Shown: positions 7,189 to 14,750 of the stretch, one piece after another
Position numbering within the stretch: the first letter of the stretch is position 1
Layout: each line of letters opens with the position of its first letter
NCBI GenBank assembly: GCA_050945235.1
Contig: JBMNSO010000022.1
Span: 1 to 18,811, forward strand
DNA length: 18,811 bases
DNA from: DUOD01 sp050945235
Lineage (GTDB): Bacteria > Bacillota > Clostridia > DUOD01
Reading direction: 5' to 3'
The notes under the pieces: model-generated
What the model was told of the DNA's origin: nothing
Seen by the model: only the letters and a program-made list of their open reading frames with translations
Database searches by the model: none
Translations under genes and position numbers: made by a program

Positions 7189-10100
7189 TTGAAATGTACG
7201 CAAAGGTGGCTTGAAGAAGCCCAAAGGCTGCTAAAGGCCCTTTCCGAATGGGGGCAGCCCGGTATTTGTACCTTTAGGCAAGGAGCCATTGATGGGTGCG
7301 AGAGAGTTGATTATGACGATACCCATTGGAAAAGGGTTATGGGCAAAGGTGTACCTATCCCGGGCATAGCTACGGATTCCATAGCCACAGAAGGGGAAAG
7401 AACCGATCTTGAGGTGTGTGACTGGTCCATGTATGATGGTCCTGCTGCTATGAGAAAAAGGATACAGCTGCCTGAGTATATAGAGGGTCTTCCCACGGAA
7501 GGCACTAAGGTATATCTTACCCTTACCATGCTTGCTCCACTGGATATTTATATAGATGGCAGGAAAGCTGCCAGCTACAGGTATTGGGGTGATACCAGGC
7601 AGTGTGAACTGGTGGTGACCGAGTCCTATAAAACCGGCATAACCCATGTGGTGGTATTTAAAACGCCCCAGAATGACGGTGATGCCCATTTAGGGGTGTA
7701 TATCAATTACCAGGTAGTGGAGGATGCAATGCTTGACCTGTCCACTGCCGTGGAACAAATAAAATTTGCACAAAAGCTATATGATATCCACCGCGATGAA
7801 AAGCTAGAGGATGCACTATTAAAACTTGATGCCGCTCTTGACAGTAGTGATATCGAAAAGCGAAATTGGGAGAGCATCAATAGTACCATAAAGGCTATCG
7901 ATCAGATATTAAAACCCTTCGAAAGCTATGCAAAGGAGTTCAAGGTCCATTTGATAGCCCATGCCCATATCGATATGAACTGGCTGTGGGATATGGAGGA
8001 TACCATAGATATATCCGTAAGAGACTTTAAAACGATATGCGATATAATGGACGAAAACCCGGATATGTGCTTCTCCCAAAGCCAGGCTGCCGTTTATGAT
8101 ATAGTAAAGAAGCATGATCCACAACTCTTGGAGAGGGTAAAGAAAAAGATCGACGAAGGTATGTGGGATGTAACAGCCGCTACCTGGGTGGAACACGACC
8201 TTAATACCTCGTCCGGTGAGACCTTTGCTAGGCATTCCCTGCTATCGTCGAGGTATTTAAGGGATGAATTGAAAACAAAACCGTCCCAAATTTGTTGGGA
8301 ACCGGATACCTTTGGGCATCCGGCTACCATACCCAATATTTTGTCTAAGTGTGGGGTAAAATATTATTATCATTTCCGGTGCGGCAGCGGTTATCCCATA
8401 TACTGGTGGGAAGGCACTGATGGTTCCAGGGTGCTGGATTTTTGCTTCGGACCGTATAACAACTCTTTGAGGCCTACTAACATTATGCCGGTGTGTATGG
8501 AATTGCTGAATCAGTATGGCATGAAGACTTCAATGTTCGTCTTCGGTGTGGGGGACCACGGTGGGGGACCTACCCGCAATGATATCAGGATAAAAAGGTA
8601 CCTTGACAGCAAACCGGTTATGCCCAAATTGGTGTTCAGTACCACCAAGGCCTTTTACGAGGCAGCCCTTAGGGAAAAGACCGATTACCCCGTTATTAAA
8701 GGCGAACAAAACTTTATCTTTGAAGGTTGCTATACCACCAAGACCAAAATAAAGAAATTCATTAGAGACGGCGAGGCACGGCTGATGGATGCCGAGGCTC
8801 TTATGGCTTACCAGGCTGCTAAGGGCAACGATGTTAAAGAAGACAATGAAAGGGCTATGGAAGCGTGGAAGCATGTTTGTTTCAACGGGTTCCACGATAT
8901 ATCCTGCGGCTGCAATATAAAAGCAGCGGATAAATATGACTATACAATAGGTCAGCAAGCCATCGATACTGCAAAGGATATATCCGACAAATATATGGCA
9001 AGGATAGCAGATAGTTATCAAGGGGGTCAAGACAGGGTATTAACGGTCTTTAACCAGCTGGCCTTTGTCAGGGATGACTTGGTGGAGATAGAACTGCCCA
9101 AGGACGTAAAGGGTGGGGTGTTGGTCGACGACGAAGGAAAACATGTGCCCGCCCAATTTGAGAAGGGCAAACTGATATTTATAGCAAAATCCCTGCCCGC
9201 TTTGGGATGTAGGGTTTATAGGCTAAAGGACAGCCAATGCTCCAACAGTACCGATAGCATAAAGGTTAATATGGCATACGGTACTCAGGACGGGAGCGTA
9301 TGCTCAATGGAAAGCGATAATTACTACTTGGAAGTATCTTCCCGTACAGGTACTATAGTAACGTTATATGATAAGACGGCAAAAAGGGATATGTTAAAGA
9401 GACTCAGGGGCGAGCCTGAAGTGGCCTATGCCTTTAAGGCCGAGGCAAGCAGTAACCTGCTGCAGATGTTTTACGAAGAACCCCATATAATGTCTGCCTG
9501 GGTAATAGGAAACAAGTTTGAACTGAAAAACCTGATTCAAACACCCCAGATAGAGCTCGTGGGGTGCGGTGTGGTTAGGGCTGTCCTTAAGGTATCCCGA
9601 AAATATAACAATACTTCCATAGATCAATATATTACTATATACAACGGCCTTGACAGGGTGGACTTTTCCATAGACATCGATTGGCAGGAAAGAGGGTATT
9701 ACAAAGAATCCATACCCTTCCTAAGGGTAGGTTTTACCACGGCTTTGGAAACCCCCCAATATACCTATGAACTACCTATGGGCTGGTTGGATAGGAAGGA
9801 CCAGGGTGTGGAGCTTCCTTCCCTGCGCTTTGTCAACTTGTATGAAAACGGCTACGGTGTCAGCCTATTCAATGACTGCAAGCACGGCTTTTCAGTGGAA
9901 GGTGGTAGCGTATACATGTCCTTGGTCCGGGGCTCATACTCTCCGGATGCCATGCCGGATAAAGGTCTGGTAACTGCCAAGTATGCACTAAGGCCGTATA
10001 GCGGTGATAAGAACATACCAGGTGTGGTAAAGGGCGCAGCCGCCTTTAACCATCCGCCTGTGGCTGCCTGGGCAACAGGCCGAAATGAAGATGTTTCTTC

Positions 10101-10413
10101 CCTTCAAGAGAACAAGGAATCTTTGTCCAGTGGGGGGACGAGAGAAGACACCGGAGGCATGGTTAGTGTATCGCCGAATAATGTAGTGGTGAGCAGTGTT
10201 AAACCGGCGGCAGACGGCAGTGGCGTCATTGTCCGTCTGGTGGAAAACGGCGGTAAAAATACCGATGCCTTGGTAGCCCTTAAGGGTAAATTTTCCGCTG
10301 TATTGGAGACGGATATAAAGGAAGACGTTATAAAGGTGCTGCCATGGGATGGTAACAGTATCACTTTACCCATTAAAGCCTTTGAAATAAAAACCCTCCT
10401 CTTTAAATATTGA
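7189..10413 (+). CDS. GH38 alpha-mannosidase, cytoplasmic
   Basis: With the TTG start the protein has 1074 residues and no signal peptide or membrane span, so it should act inside the cell on imported mannosides. The first ~250 residues are an N-terminal beta-rich region common in large bacterial members. The catalytic GH38 domain begins with HLIAHAHIDMNWLW, where His260 and Asp262 fit the zinc ligands; Asp373 in WEPDTFGH fits the retaining nucleophile; His569 in NGFHDIS fits the other zinc ligand; GDHGGGPT (455–462) is the likely acid/base region. A three-helix middle domain and the beta-sandwich C-terminal domain follow (family knowledge). Near the end (about 966–988) is an Asn/Ser/Gly/Glu-rich stretch that looks like a loose linker. 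The gene follows the ATPase gene by 29 nt, with no terminator between. Linkage specificity (alpha-1,2/1,3/1,6) is unknown. A GTG at 7180 would add three residues. Confidence 0.93.
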   Translation: MKCTQRWLEEAQRLLKALSEWGQPGICTFRQGAIDGCERVDYDDTHWKRVMGKGVPIPGIATDSIATEGERTDLEVCDWSMYDGPAAMRKRIQLPEYIEGLPTEGTKVYLTLTMLAPLDIYIDGRKAASYRYWGDTRQCELVVTESYKTGITHVVVFKTPQNDGDAHLGVYINYQVVEDAMLDLSTAVEQIKFAQKLYDIHRDEKLEDALLKLDAALDSSDIEKRNWESINSTIKAIDQILKPFESYAKEFKVHLIAHAHIDMNWLWDMEDTIDISVRDFKTICDIMDENPDMCFSQSQAAVYDIVKKHDPQLLERVKKKIDEGMWDVTAATWVEHDLNTSSGETFARHSLLSSRYLRDELKTKPSQICWEPDTFGHPATIPNILSKCGVKYYYHFRCGSGYPIYWWEGTDGSRVLDFCFGPYNNSLRPTNIMPVCMELLNQYGMKTSMFVFGVGDHGGGPTRNDIRIKRYLDSKPVMPKLVFSTTKAFYEAALREKTDYPVIKGEQNFIFEGCYTTKTKIKKFIRDGEARLMDAEALMAYQAAKGNDVKEDNERAMEAWKHVCFNGFHDISCGCNIKAADKYDYTIGQQAIDTAKDISDKYMARIADSYQGGQDRVLTVFNQLAFVRDDLVEIELPKDVKGGVLVDDEGKHVPAQFEKGKLIFIAKSLPALGCRVYRLKDSQCSNSTDSIKVNMAYGTQDGSVCSMESDNYYLEVSSRTGTIVTLYDKTAKRDMLKRLRGEPEVAYAFKAEASSNLLQMFYEEPHIMSAWVIGNKFELKNLIQTPQIELVGCGVVRAVLKVSRKYNNTSIDQYITIYNGLDRVDFSIDIDWQERGYYKESIPFLRVGFTTALETPQYTYELPMGWLDRKDQGVELPSLRFVNLYENGYGVSLFNDCKHGFSVEGGSVYMSLVRGSYSPDAMPDKGLVTAKYALRPYSGDKNIPGVVKGAAAFNHPPVAAWATGRNEDVSSLQENKESLSSGGTREDTGGMVSVSPNNVVVSSVKPAADGSGVIVRLVENGGKNTDALVALKGKFSAVLETDIKEDVIKVLPWDGNSITLPIKAFEIKTLLFKY

Positions 10414-10430
10414 GTCTAAAAGGTAACTGA

Positions 10431-10473
10431 GCCTTCCCCTTATGGCATTGTGCCCGGGGAGGGCGTTTTTTTT
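10431..10473 (+). terminator. Intrinsic terminator of the mannoside operon
   Basis: GCCTTCCCC (10431–10439) pairs with GGGGAGGGC (10456–10464) over 9 bp including one G·U, and the loop holds an inner GGCA/TGCC stem. After one G comes a run of eight T (10466–10473). It begins 17 nt after the mannosidase stop. Confidence 0.92.
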
Positions 10474-10511
10474 GGTAATAGCTAAAACCTTATTTTATCC
10501 TCCCTGTGAAA

Positions 10512-10523
10512 TACAATATTGTA
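10512..10523. other. 12-bp palindrome upstream of the GGDEF gene
   Basis: TACAATATTGTA is a perfect palindrome 100 bp before the ATG at 10623. The spacer 10474–10622 is otherwise AT-rich with homopolymer runs (nine T at 10590–10598), and no convincing -35/-10 pair could be assigned. An operator is possible but chance is likely at this composition. Confidence 0.3.
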
Positions 10524-10622
10524 AATTTTTATTAGATTTAAAGATAAAAAAAGGATTTTTAAAGAAAATAAAGAATAATATATAGACTGTTTTTTTTTGG
10601 ATATAAAGAGGGGGGTATATGT

Positions 10623-12452
10623 ATGGAATATAGTATAGATAGAAAATATATCCGAAGTACATATACTAAAAATGTGGGCACAAGAAGGCTGTATCTGGAT
10701 ATATTGGACCAGTTCCCCAATCCTATATGGATGGCCAATGCCGTGGGAATGTGTGATTATTTTAATAAGTCGTGGTTGGATTTTACCGGAAAGCCCCTTG
10801 AGGATCAACTGGGTAGCGGGTGGGTTTCTGGCATACATAAAGACGATTTGGAAAGATGTCTGGATACATTTTTTCGTGGCATAAAGAATCAGAAACCTTT
10901 TGAAATGAAATACAGACTTAAGCATCATTCCGGTAAATATAAATGGATATGCAACTATTGCAGCCCCTATTACGATATGGATTGTTTTTTTTCTGGGTAT
11001 ATCGGGACCTGCTATGATATTAGCTATTTAAAGAAGGCCCAGGATAAGATAAGGAATATGGCCTATGAATACCAAATAGTATTCAACGGGACCCAGGATG
11101 CCATGTTTTTATTAAATATCGACAAGAACGGTGCTATCACCGTCGGTAGGCTAAATAAGGCATTTTCCAAGGAAACGGGTTTGAATAAGGAGACCCTCAT
11201 AGGCAAACCTATTAACCAGGTTTTCGATGAAAGGATGGCCTTGGCCATTGAAAAAAACTGTCAGCGGTGTGTACAATACAGGATACCTATTACTTATGAA
11301 CAGACCCTTACCCTGCCGGCAGGTAAAAGGACATGGCACATAACCCTCACCCCTGTCATAAACAAGAAGAAGGTATTACATGTAGTCGGTTCAAGCAGGG
11401 ATATAACTGAAAAAAGACAGAGGGAGGAAAAGATAAAATATCTAAGCTACCATGATAAATTGACCGGCCTGTATAATCGTGCCTATTTTGAGGAACAAAT
11501 AAAGGAAGCGGATAGGAAGGGACAGCTTCCCTTCAGTATTATAATGGGTGACTTAAACGGGCTTAAGATGGTGAACGACGCCTTTGGCCACAGCGAGGGA
11601 GACAAACTGCTTAAGAGGGTCGCGTTGATACTTCAAGGGGTTTGCAGGCAGAGAGATATTGTGTGCCGGATAGGAGGGGATGAATTCGTTGTTTTACTGC
11701 CCGGTGTCAATAAAGAAGAAGCCATGGACATAATGGCCAGAATAAAGAACCGGTGCAAAGAAGAGCCCCCCGACCCGATACAGCCCAGTATAGCATTGGG
11801 TTTGGCTACAAAGGATGATATTGGCCAGGATATGCAGTTTATTCTTAAACAAGCCGAGGACAGGATGTATCATAATAAGCTGCTATCCAGCAAGGAAATT
11901 AAAAATTCCATTATCTCAACCCTAATGAAAATCCTTAAGGAACGTACCCACGAGACCGAAGAACATAGTCGTAGGTTAAAGAAATTATCTACTGAACTAG
12001 GCAAGGTTTTCGGGCTGACCGATAAAGAAATAAATGAACTTGAACTATTGTCCTTCCTCCACGACATTGGTAAAATATCGATACCCCGGCACATATTGCA
12101 CAAGAAGGGCAAGCTAACGGCTGATGAATGGGATATCGTAAAAAGGCACTGTGAAATAGGTTACCGTATTACAGCGGCTGCTCCGGAACTTGCTACCATT
12201 GCGGAAGCCATATTAAGCCACCACGAATGCTGGGATGGTAGCGGCTATCCCTTGGGCCTTAAGGGAGAAACCATACCCATTACTTCCCGCATTATCTCTG
12301 TGGTGGATGCCTTTGACGCCATGACCAATCCAAGGTCATACCGCAGTGCAATGTCTAAGGACCAGGCCATTATTGAACTTAGAAACAAGGCAGGCACCCA
12401 GTTTGATCCCAGAATAGTAAAAGACTTTATAAATATTGTATTGTATTCCTAA
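10623..12452 (+). CDS. PAS–PAS–GGDEF–HD-GYP cyclic-di-GMP signalling protein
   Basis: The 609-residue protein has no clear membrane span, so it is a soluble sensor. Two PAS-type domains lie at about 24–138 and 148–266; the first ends in FSGYIGTCYDIS and the second in VVGSSRDITEKRQ. The GGDEF domain (about 271–420) has an intact GGDEF (351–355) and an inhibitory-site RQRD (342–345) exactly five residues before it, so it should make cyclic-di-GMP under product control. The C-terminal HD-GYP domain (about 430–605) keeps His480–Asp481, HHE (533–535) and GSGYP (539–543), and should hydrolyse cyclic-di-GMP. Both active sites look complete. GAGGGGGG (10608–10615) lies 7 nt before the ATG. It stands alone after the operon terminator; no terminator separates it from the nitroreductase gene. 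The PAS ligand is unknown. Confidence 0.94.
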   Translation: MEYSIDRKYIRSTYTKNVGTRRLYLDILDQFPNPIWMANAVGMCDYFNKSWLDFTGKPLEDQLGSGWVSGIHKDDLERCLDTFFRGIKNQKPFEMKYRLKHHSGKYKWICNYCSPYYDMDCFFSGYIGTCYDISYLKKAQDKIRNMAYEYQIVFNGTQDAMFLLNIDKNGAITVGRLNKAFSKETGLNKETLIGKPINQVFDERMALAIEKNCQRCVQYRIPITYEQTLTLPAGKRTWHITLTPVINKKKVLHVVGSSRDITEKRQREEKIKYLSYHDKLTGLYNRAYFEEQIKEADRKGQLPFSIIMGDLNGLKMVNDAFGHSEGDKLLKRVALILQGVCRQRDIVCRIGGDEFVVLLPGVNKEEAMDIMARIKNRCKEEPPDPIQPSIALGLATKDDIGQDMQFILKQAEDRMYHNKLLSSKEIKNSIISTLMKILKERTHETEEHSRRLKKLSTELGKVFGLTDKEINELELLSFLHDIGKISIPRHILHKKGKLTADEWDIVKRHCEIGYRITAAAPELATIAEAILSHHECWDGSGYPLGLKGETIPITSRIISVVDAFDAMTNPRSYRSAMSKDQAIIELRNKAGTQFDPRIVKDFINIVLYS

Positions 12453-12466
12453 TACCTATTGCCCTT

Positions 12467-12495
12467 TTTACTCAAAAAAATTTACATAATATAAT
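12467..12495 (+). promoter_or_regulatory. Possible promoter overlapping the first ATG of the nitroreductase gene
   Basis: TTTACT (12467–12472), a 17-nt spacer and TATAAT (12490–12495) resemble a sigma-A promoter. The -10 box includes the first two bases of the ATG at 12494. If it is used, transcription starts near 12502 and the first ATG is not in the message. Confidence 0.45.
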
Positions 12496-13042
12496 GAAGG
12501 GAATGATGAATTTGGATGTAATAGAAGCTATAAAGTCCAGACGGAGTATAAGGATGTTTGATAACAGTAGGCCGGTGGATGATGATATATTAAAGGAGAT
12601 AATAACCTGTGGGACATGGGCACCTTCGGCCCATAACAACCAGCCTTGGCGTTTTGTAGTGATCAGGGACCCAAAGAAGAAAGAACAGATGGCAATGCGT
12701 TCAAGGTGGGCAAAATTCCTTACCCAGACGCCGGTGGCCATCGTGGTGATAGCCGAGTTCAGCCATCGTAGGAAGGTAAGTGATGATAAGGCAGTCAGGT
12801 ATTTCAGCGTCCAGGATACAGCGGCAGCCATACAGAATATTTTGCTTGCTGCAACAAATTATGGGCTGGGTACCTGCTGGATCGGCGATTTTGATGAGGG
12901 CCAGCTGGCCGAGATGTGCAATATACCCGAAGGCTGGAATCCTGTGTGCATAATTGCAATGGGGTATCCCCATCCCGATTTTAAGCCGGCCATACCCAGG
13001 AGAAAACTCCTTCAGGAAGTTATGTTTTATGAGACCTTGTAA
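12494..13042 (+). CDS. Nitroreductase-family FMN protein
   Basis: The longest reading frame gives 182 residues, typical of the short nitroreductase group. FMN-binding markers are present: IKSRRSIRMF near the N-terminus, APSAHNNQPWRFVV at about 43–56, and the QDTAAAIQNILLAATNYGLGTCWIG segment in the second half that forms the dimer and flavin site. Known family members reduce nitro compounds, quinones or flavins with NAD(P)H; the true substrate is unknown. The start is uncertain. ATG 12494 has no ribosome binding site and overlaps a possible -10 box. ATG 12503 or 12506 would fit a leaderless message. TTG 12512 has AAGGGA (12497–12502) 9 nt upstream and gives MDVIEAIKSRRSIR, the usual family N-terminus. 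It lies 41 bp after the GGDEF gene and is closed by a terminator. Confidence 0.88.
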   Translation: MKGMMNLDVIEAIKSRRSIRMFDNSRPVDDDILKEIITCGTWAPSAHNNQPWRFVVIRDPKKKEQMAMRSRWAKFLTQTPVAIVVIAEFSHRRKVSDDKAVRYFSVQDTAAAIQNILLAATNYGLGTCWIGDFDEGQLAEMCNIPEGWNPVCIIAMGYPHPDFKPAIPRRKLLQEVMFYETL

Positions 13043-13081
13043 AAAATACCCTGTTCCCACAGCCGGACAGGGTATTTTTTT
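13041..13081. terminator. Intrinsic terminator after the nitroreductase gene
   Basis: AAAAAATACCCTGT (13041–13054) pairs perfectly with ACAGGGTATTTTTT (13067–13080) across a 12-nt loop. The T-run at 13075–13081 serves the plus strand; the A-run at the other end makes it symmetrical, so it could also work in reverse. It overlaps the stop codon. Confidence 0.9.
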
Positions 13082-13150
13082 ACACAATATTATACGAGAC
13101 TTCCACACGGTAGACAGGGATATACATTAGAAATTAACAACCTGGCTAAC

Positions 13151-13179
13151 TTGACCCGATTTAAATTTAATGATAATAT
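13151..13179 (+). promoter_or_regulatory. Probable promoter of the UPF0104 membrane protein gene
   Basis: TTGACC (13151–13156), a 17-nt spacer and TAATAT (13174–13179); an overlapping TGATAAT (13171–13177) is another possible -10. It lies downstream of the terminator and about 40 bp before the start codon, so this gene is its own transcription unit. Confidence 0.5.
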
Positions 13180-13218
13180 AAAATAGTTAAACAGTATTTT
13201 GATTTCACAGGAGTTCTT

Positions 13219-14247
13219 ATGAAGAAAAAATACCTGACATTGGTTTATCTAGCAATAAACATTGCAATAATTATAATAATCGGAGCCTTTGATACCCATA
13301 TAAAGGATTTCCCCAGGATATTTGCCCAGATAAATATATTCTGGATTCTGGTGGCCTTAGTAGCCGCCATATTTTGCTGGGTAATGGATGGGCTACTTCT
13401 TAAGTATTCCGTTGGCGCGATTAAAGAATACAAAAGCTTTTTTAAATATTTAAAAATAGCCATTATTGGTCATTACTATCACGCAGTAACGCCCATGGCC
13501 ACCGGCGGCCAGCCGGTTCAGGTTTATTATATGACAAAGATCGGTATACCGGCCGGTTGTGCCAGTTCTGCCATGGCCATCAAGTTCCTGGTATACCAGG
13601 CGGTATTGTCTGTTTATGCTTTGGTTGCTTTTATATTGAAAGGAAGCTTTATGATGGGCTATTCGAAGATATTGTTTAATGCATCCATTGTAGGCTTTTG
13701 TATTAGTATAGGTTCGGTATTTCTTGTTTATTCATTGTCAATAAACGAAGGCATCGTAAAAAAACTGGTTTTTGGCATGTTGAATTTTCTGAACAAGATA
13801 CGCATAATAAAGGACACTGAGAAGGTAAAGGACAGCGTAATGAACCATGCTGAAGACTTTAGTAAAAGTGTACGCATGATAAGGGGCAATTATAAGGCAC
13901 TTTTGTTGTTGGGATTGTTTACCGTCATACAGATGACATTAAACTTTAGTATTACCTATTTTGTATACAAGGCCTTTGGCCTCCAGGAAGAGACATGGCT
14001 TAATCTACTTTTTGTACAAGCCTTCCTATATGTCGGTGTATCATATTTTCCAACACCGGGCGCATCCGGTGCTTCAGAGGGCGGCTTTTATGCACTGTTT
14101 AGGTTGTTTTTCTTCAAAGATATCATATTTGCCTCTCTTCTTCTGTGGCGGTTTTTCACCTATTATATAAATATAGTTGTGGGGGCAGCGGCAATATTTA
14201 TCGAGGGCGTCAGAAAAATGTCCAAACCCACCACTATAAATACTTGA
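13219..14247 (+). CDS. LPG-synthase-type transmembrane protein (UPF0104 / flippase-like domain)
   Basis: The 342-residue polytopic membrane protein has about eight hydrophobic spans (for instance 7–23, 40–58, 120–141, 155–173, 226–250, 263–278 and 300–330). Conserved family motifs are GHYYHAVTPMATGGQPVQ (84–101) and PTPGASGASEGGF (278–290). It corresponds to the membrane half of MprF-type lysylphosphatidylglycerol synthases (PF03706) without the aminoacyl-transferase domain. Stand-alone members are thought to move lipids or lipid-linked intermediates across the membrane; the exact cargo here is unknown. CAGGAG (13208–13213) is 5 nt before the ATG. No strong terminator follows: an AT-rich hairpin AATACTTG/CAAGTATT (14239–14263) overlaps the stop but lacks a T-run, so transcripts may read into the SRP RNA region. 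Confidence 0.88.
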   Translation: MKKKYLTLVYLAINIAIIIIIGAFDTHIKDFPRIFAQINIFWILVALVAAIFCWVMDGLLLKYSVGAIKEYKSFFKYLKIAIIGHYYHAVTPMATGGQPVQVYYMTKIGIPAGCASSAMAIKFLVYQAVLSVYALVAFILKGSFMMGYSKILFNASIVGFCISIGSVFLVYSLSINEGIVKKLVFGMLNFLNKIRIIKDTEKVKDSVMNHAEDFSKSVRMIRGNYKALLLLGLFTVIQMTLNFSITYFVYKAFGLQEETWLNLLFVQAFLYVGVSYFPTPGASGASEGGFYALFRLFFFKDIIFASLLLWRFFTYYINIVVGAAAIFIEGVRKMSKPTTINT

Positions 14248-14287
14248 AAATGGTACAAGTATTGGTATATAATCAAAAGGTTAACTG

Positions 14288-14316
14288 TTGACAATCGAAA
14301 GTTTAATATGTATAAT
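14288..14316 (+). promoter_or_regulatory. Consensus promoter of the SRP RNA
   Basis: TTGACA (14288–14293), a 17-nt spacer and TATAAT (14311–14316) match the vegetative consensus exactly, as expected for a stable RNA. The start would be near 14323, about 105 nt before the mature SRP RNA 5' end. No comparable promoter is seen closer. Confidence 0.85.
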
Positions 14317-14321
14317 GTTTA

Positions 14322-14407
14322 TTGCCAAAAACATTGTATAACAAAATACATTATGGCAACACTAATAATGCAATGAAATAATGGCCTGTTAAAAGGTCAT
14401 TTTGTTT
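14322..14407 (+). other. Structured 5' leader of the SRP RNA precursor
   Basis: Two hairpins fill the space between the promoter and the SRP RNA. The first pairs TTGCCA (14322–14327) with TGGCAA (14354–14359), with an inner TGTAT/ATACA. The second pairs AATGGCCT (14380–14387) with AGGTCATT (14394–14401), one G·U, and is followed by TTTTGTTT (14400–14407), like a weak terminator. No tRNA or reading frame fits. It is probably removed by processing, as the B. subtilis scRNA precursor is. Confidence 0.5.
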
Positions 14408-14428
14408 CTGACGAAGTAAATAAAGTTT

Positions 14429-14695
14429 GGCCGTGCTAGATGGGGAGGTAGCGGTGCCCTGAACCTGCAAACCGCTATAGCAGGATCGAAGGCCTGGTAT
14501 GAGGTATCCATTTGTAGGGCTGGAGCAGTTAAGTGATGAAGATTTTTGGGTCCTACGCAACGGGAAGCTGTGAACCCCGTCAGGTCCGGAAGGAAGCAGC
14601 GGTAAGCAGTGTCTTCCGTGTGCCGCAGGGTAGCCTGGAAGGAGTTAACTGATTGCATACCGCCTGTAAATGCGTATCGAAACCAGGGCACGGCC
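14429..14695 (+). ncRNA. ffs: Large bacterial signal recognition particle RNA (scRNA, Bacillus type)
   Basis: The terminal helix GGCCGTGC (14429–14436) with GCACGGCC (14688–14695) encloses about 267 nt, close to the 271-nt B. subtilis scRNA. The 5' part holds the Alu domain (GGGGAGGTAGCGGTGCCCTG and the CGCTATAGCAGG segment), which the short 4.5S type lacks. The universally conserved S-domain hairpin is at 14579–14602: GTCAGGTCCGGAAGGAAGCA, with the GGAA tetraloop and the asymmetric loops that bind Ffh. With Ffh it targets nascent membrane and secreted proteins to FtsY and SecYEG. The Alu-bearing large form is characteristic of Bacillota. Ends were set from the closing helix and may be off by a few bases. 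In B. subtilis the same gene lies just before dnaX; here a transporter gene comes between. Confidence 0.95.
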
Positions 14696-14708
14696 ATCAT
14701 ATTTTAAT

Positions 14709-14750
14709 AAGGTCATCTAAGGATATAAATCTTAGGATGGCCTTTATTAT
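14709..14750 (+). terminator. Terminator after the SRP RNA
   Basis: AAGGTCAT plus CTAAG (14709–14721) pair with CTTAG plus ATGGCCTT (14731–14744) with one bulged base, followed by TTTATTATATTT. The right arm abuts the stop codon of the minus-strand EamA gene; the minus side has no T-run, so it mainly serves the SRP RNA. Confidence 0.75.

Noticed and set aside
14322..14428. tRNA gene in front of the SRP RNA
   Set aside because: B. subtilis has a tRNA-Ser nearby, but no cloverleaf, T-arm GTTCGA or CCA end is present here.
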